Assembly: GCA_004325065.1 (NCBI GenBank)
Contig: PITI01000518.1
Location: 1 to 11,297, forward strand
Direction: 5' to 3'
DNA length: 11,297 bases
Source: Hamiltosporidium magnivora
Lineage: Eukaryota > Microsporidia > Dubosqiidae
The notes beneath the pieces were generated by a model. That model did not search any database, was not told the origin of the DNA, and saw only the letters and a program-made list of their open reading frames with translations. The position numbers and the translations under genes are program-made. Shown here piece by piece: positions 9,146 to 11,297 of the stretch. Position 1 is the stretch's first letter, and the number at the start of each line of letters is the position of its first letter.

Positions 9146-9154
9146 ACTCCCTGC
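9146..9154 (+). promoter_or_regulatory. C-rich start motif of glyoxalase II
   Basis: ACTCCCTGC lies directly before the ATG, the same kind of CCC signal seen before the two minus-strand genes. It supports 9155 as the true start. Confidence 0.5.
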
Positions 9155-9916
9155 ATGAAATTTGTCGCAATAAATATATTTTCAGATAATTTTTCATATT
9201 TGTTCTACAACGATGAAGAAGCTTTCTGCGTTGATCCAGCCGAACCTCTTTATATTATAGATGCACTTTCTAAAAGTTTTGATAAAATATTTTATCATAA
9301 AGATGAAATATCCAGTTTACCTAACATTTCAAAACCTCGTAAATTAGTTTATTCATTTACTACTCACGAACATCCTGACCATGCCATTGGTGATGATGTC
9401 ATACAAAACAAAATACCAAGCAGTATACACAAATCTCTGTATAAAAACACATTCAAAGATAATGAAACAGTTTCTATGACAGAGGGTACTACCATTACGT
9501 GTTTAGACACACCAGGACACACCTTTTACAGTGCATGTTTTTATGTTCAAGATATATCTGGCCTGTCATATATTTTGACAGGCGACACCATATTTTTCCT
9601 TGGCTGTGGAAAAATATTTACAGAGAACCCAGAAAAAATGGTCACAAGTTTGGACAGAATTGTTGAAACAGTAAAACCAGACACTTTATTTTTATACGGA
9701 CATAATTATAACAAAACGAATGTCAAATTTACAGAAAAGGTTTTTAAAAAAGTTCCTGAAAATATCCAAAACAAAACATTTTTAACACTTAAAGAAGAAA
9801 TTGAATTCAATCCATTTTTAAATCTTTCCAAATGTCTTCCCAAAGGAACAAAGGTTGATAAAATGATTTATCTTAGAAAAATGAAAGATGAATTCAACAG
9901 AGAGCAGAACAAGTAA
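9155..9916 (+). CDS. GLO2: Glyoxalase II (hydroxyacylglutathione hydrolase)
   Basis: Metallo-beta-lactamase-fold hydrolase that splits S-D-lactoylglutathione to D-lactate and glutathione, the second step of methylglyoxal detoxification. All seven metal ligands of the family are visible: H71, H73, D75 and H76 in TTHEHPDH, H122 in DTPGHT, D144 in LTGDT, and H183 in YGHNYNKTN. The C-terminal substrate-binding part typical of true glyoxalase II is also present: GCGK (K153), EEIEFNPFLNL (214-224) and LRKMKDEF (R241, K244). At 253 aa it has near-normal length. Roughly 15 extra residues lie between the VDP strand and the first metal motif (about 45-64). There is no targeting peptide, so it is probably cytosolic. 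It converges with the 141-aa gene. The stop overlaps AATAAA. The metal and substrate residues argue for an active enzyme. Confidence 0.96.
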   Translation: MKFVAINIFSDNFSYLFYNDEEAFCVDPAEPLYIIDALSKSFDKIFYHKDEISSLPNISKPRKLVYSFTTHEHPDHAIGDDVIQNKIPSSIHKSLYKNTFKDNETVSMTEGTTITCLDTPGHTFYSACFYVQDISGLSYILTGDTIFFLGCGKIFTENPEKMVTSLDRIVETVKPDTLFLYGHNYNKTNVKFTEKVFKKVPENIQNKTFLTLKEEIEFNPFLNLSKCLPKGTKVDKMIYLRKMKDEFNREQNK

Positions 9917-9921
9917 ATAAA
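9916..9921 (+). terminator. AATAAA signal overlapping the GLO2 stop
   Basis: AATAAA begins on the last base of the TAA stop codon. Such overlap, giving extremely short 3' UTRs, is common in microsporidia. Confidence 0.5.
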
Positions 9922-10030
9922 TGTTTTTAAAGTGTTTCTATTTTTTAATTCATTTATAAATATTTCTATTTTTAATAGAATAGTTGTTTTTATATATTTT
10001 TGTCTATAAATCAAAGATATAAAAAACAAG

Positions 10031-10345
10031 AATAATTAAATATTTAAGTAATTTAAAAAATATATTAAACCATAAAAATCCATTCAAATTCTCAATAAAA
10101 TAATTATTTTTTTTAGTAACTTTTAAAAAATATATTAAACCATAAAAATCCATTCAAATTCTCAATAAAATAATTATTTTTTTTAGTAACTTTTAAAAAA
10201 TATATCAAACCATAAAAATGAAATCCATTCAAATTCTCAATTTAATAATTAAATATTTAAGTAACTTTTAAATATAAAAATACAGGATGAAACAAGGAAA
10301 GCATTTCAAATTCTTAATAGAATTATAATTTTATTTTAGAAAATT
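10031..10345. repeat. 70-bp minisatellite between converging genes
   Basis: Two perfectly identical 70-bp units (10061-10130 and 10131-10200) are flanked by a partial unit on the left (10031-10060) and a diverged unit with a 4-bp insertion on the right (10201-10273). A still weaker fourth copy (about 10303-10345, CATTTCAAATTCTTAATAGA) runs across the stop codon of the minus-strand gene. Each good unit holds AATAAA on the plus strand. The perfect pair indicates a recent duplication. Confidence 0.9.
10330..10335 (-). terminator. AATAAA overlapping the stop of the 141-aa gene
   Basis: On the gene strand the final Lys codon and the TAA stop (10333-10331) create AATAAA, mirroring the arrangement at the end of GLO2. 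Confidence 0.45.
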
Positions 10346-10756
10346 TTTCTTTATAAACATATTTCTTGTACAAATATATTTACCTGCTATTCTCATATAA
10401 ATATCCTGTAAAAAAGAAATAAAATTTTTTTCGTGCATAAATTCTGTAAACATAAAAATATCTCTTTGGAGACAATCAATTTGTTTTTTTAGATTATTTT
10501 TTAGAAATTTTGGGCAAAAAGTATTGTTTTCATCATCTTTGAGTCTGTTGGCTGCTACTGAAAGTTTCATGTAATTTTCTGTTAGTTGTTTGGTTGGAAG
10601 AGAAGAGATTGAAATCATTAGGTCAGAAGAAGCTTCTAATACATCTGGAATTGGCCTAAATACTGGTCTAGTTCTTGAGTGTTGGTAGATTGAAGAAAGA
10701 CGTAATTTTATATCTTCAGAAAGGTCTTTAAAGCGAGTATCTTTAGTAAGTGTCAT
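10331..10756 (-). CDS. Small helical protein of unknown function (141 aa)
   Basis: I do not recognise this protein with confidence. It has no signal peptide or membrane segment, looks mostly helical, and turns basic at the end (KKNFLK). The N-terminus, RFKDLSEDIKLRLSSIYQHS, resembles the F-x-DLP-x-x-IK opening of the coiled-coil part of Nup49/Nup58-type nucleoporins, and a heptad-like stretch follows (about 85-120, LKKQIDCLQRDIFMFTEF). That is a weak hint only, and no FG repeats are present. The gene is probably real: one open frame, a start motif nearly identical to that of tubulin, an AATAAA at the stop, and normal soluble-protein composition. It converges with GLO2. The end of the coding sequence overlaps a degenerate minisatellite unit, so the C-terminus may have shifted. 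Confidence 0.75.
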   Translation of the reverse strand: MTLTKDTRFKDLSEDIKLRLSSIYQHSRTRPVFRPIPDVLEASSDLMISISSLPTKQLTENYMKLSVAANRLKDDENNTFCPKFLKNNLKKQIDCLQRDIFMFTEFMHEKNFISFLQDIYMRIAGKYICTRNMFIKKNFLK

Positions 10757-10766
10757 TTTTAAAGGT
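10757..10766 (-). promoter_or_regulatory. C-rich start motif of the 141-aa gene
   Basis: ACCTTTAAAA directly before the ATG on the gene strand differs from the tubulin motif (ACCCTTAAAA) at one base. It supports both the start and the reality of this gene. Confidence 0.55.
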
Positions 10767-10814
10767 CTAATTTAATTTAAGAAATAAAAAAATATTTAGA
10801 AGAAGATGGGACAT

Positions 10815-10878
10815 TAAAAATATTGAAATTAAAATATATTGAAATTAAAATATATTGGAATTAAGAAATATTGGAATT
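10815..10878. repeat. 16-bp tandem repeat upstream of the 141-aa gene
   Basis: Four units of the type AAAATATATTGAAATT or AAGAAATATTGGAATT follow each other, with weaker TTGGAATT echoes up to about 10935. It is similar in style to the repeats upstream of tubulin. Confidence 0.8.
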
Positions 10879-10960
10879 AGAAGCTAGGAATTTTAATATT
10901 AGAAGTAAGAAATGAAAATAAAAAATGTTGGAATTTAAGAAATATAATTAAAAAAAATTG

Positions 10961-11297
10961 AAAATCTTTATTTGAAAATATCAGATCCTTTTGAAACAAT
11001 GGCAAGTGTTATATTTGTTTTTATGAGATTAACTCAGTTCTAGGTTTAACATAAATAATTGCTAGCCCAACACTCTAACAGTACCCCTGCGATACCACGT
11101 CTCAAAGTCTTTCATCTGCCAGGTGTGTAGAACCTAATTAATAGGCGAGGCAGTTGCCCGGATTTCGTTAATGTCTGTTGCGTGAAGTATCATCGAAAGC
11201 CGAAGCCCCCCTTGGGTTCACTTAAAACCATGCAGCATTCCCACTTACTCCACACTTTCTAATCACATGAACTTCTAGCTAAGATATATTTCAGAGA
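10961..11297 (+). repeat. Dispersed GC-richer repeat, copy B (cut by window end)
   Basis: Same orientation as 2904-3243 and collinear with it to the last base, including the 35-base identical core at 11119-11153. Similarity begins at AAAATCTTTA (10961). No inverted repeat of the hAT-like type precedes it, so this block spreads, or was placed, independently of that element. The full extent lies beyond the window. Confidence 0.9.

Noticed and set aside
1..11297. CRISPR arrays, riboswitches, bacterial operons, tRNA or rRNA genes
   Set aside because: No regularly spaced short repeats of that type, no T-loop or rRNA core words, and a clearly eukaryotic gene (alpha-tubulin) with eukaryotic-style signals.

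Overview
The window looks like nuclear DNA of a microsporidian, or a very close relative. The DNA is very AT-rich. The recognisable genes are intronless. The alpha-tubulin is fungal/microsporidian in type but has no long acidic tail. Start codons sit directly behind short C-rich motifs (ACC[C/T]TTAAAA before two of the three genes, CTCCCTGC before the third). Two of the three genes have AATAAA overlapping the stop codon. The C-rich start signal and overlapping 3' signal are known microsporidian habits. Only three intact genes occupy about 11.3 kb, so this is not one of the compact microsporidian genomes but one bloated by repeats and mobile-element relics. I cannot name the genus.

Layout: 89-1399 (minus) is an intact alpha-tubulin gene. 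1440-2376 is AT-rich DNA with degenerate short tandem repeats next to the tubulin promoter. 2377-4631 is bounded by a roughly 50-bp imperfect terminal inverted repeat resembling the ends of a hAT-superfamily DNA transposon. It contains a more GC-rich block (2904-3243) that recurs at the right edge of the window (10961-11297), and a degenerate pair of internal direct repeats. 4632-5200 shows nothing recognisable. From about 5200 to 8800 the plus strand reads as decayed coding DNA: long open segments in shifting frames, broken by stops. Two segments near the end (7661-8041 and 8199-8471) resemble each other and, weakly, the C-terminal endonuclease domain of R4/Dong-type non-LTR retrotransposons, so this may be one or two dead LINE copies. 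9155-9916 (plus) is an intact glyoxalase II gene. It converges on a small unrecognised minus-strand gene (10331-10756), and the 414 bp between them carry a 70-bp minisatellite. Upstream of the last gene lies a 16-bp tandem repeat and then the second copy of the dispersed element.

The three intact genes have unrelated roles (microtubules, methylglyoxal detoxification, unknown) and do not form an operon. The interest lies in the layered mobile-element debris between them. The best candidates for something not previously described are the dispersed GC-rich repeat and the hAT-like element that contains one copy of it.
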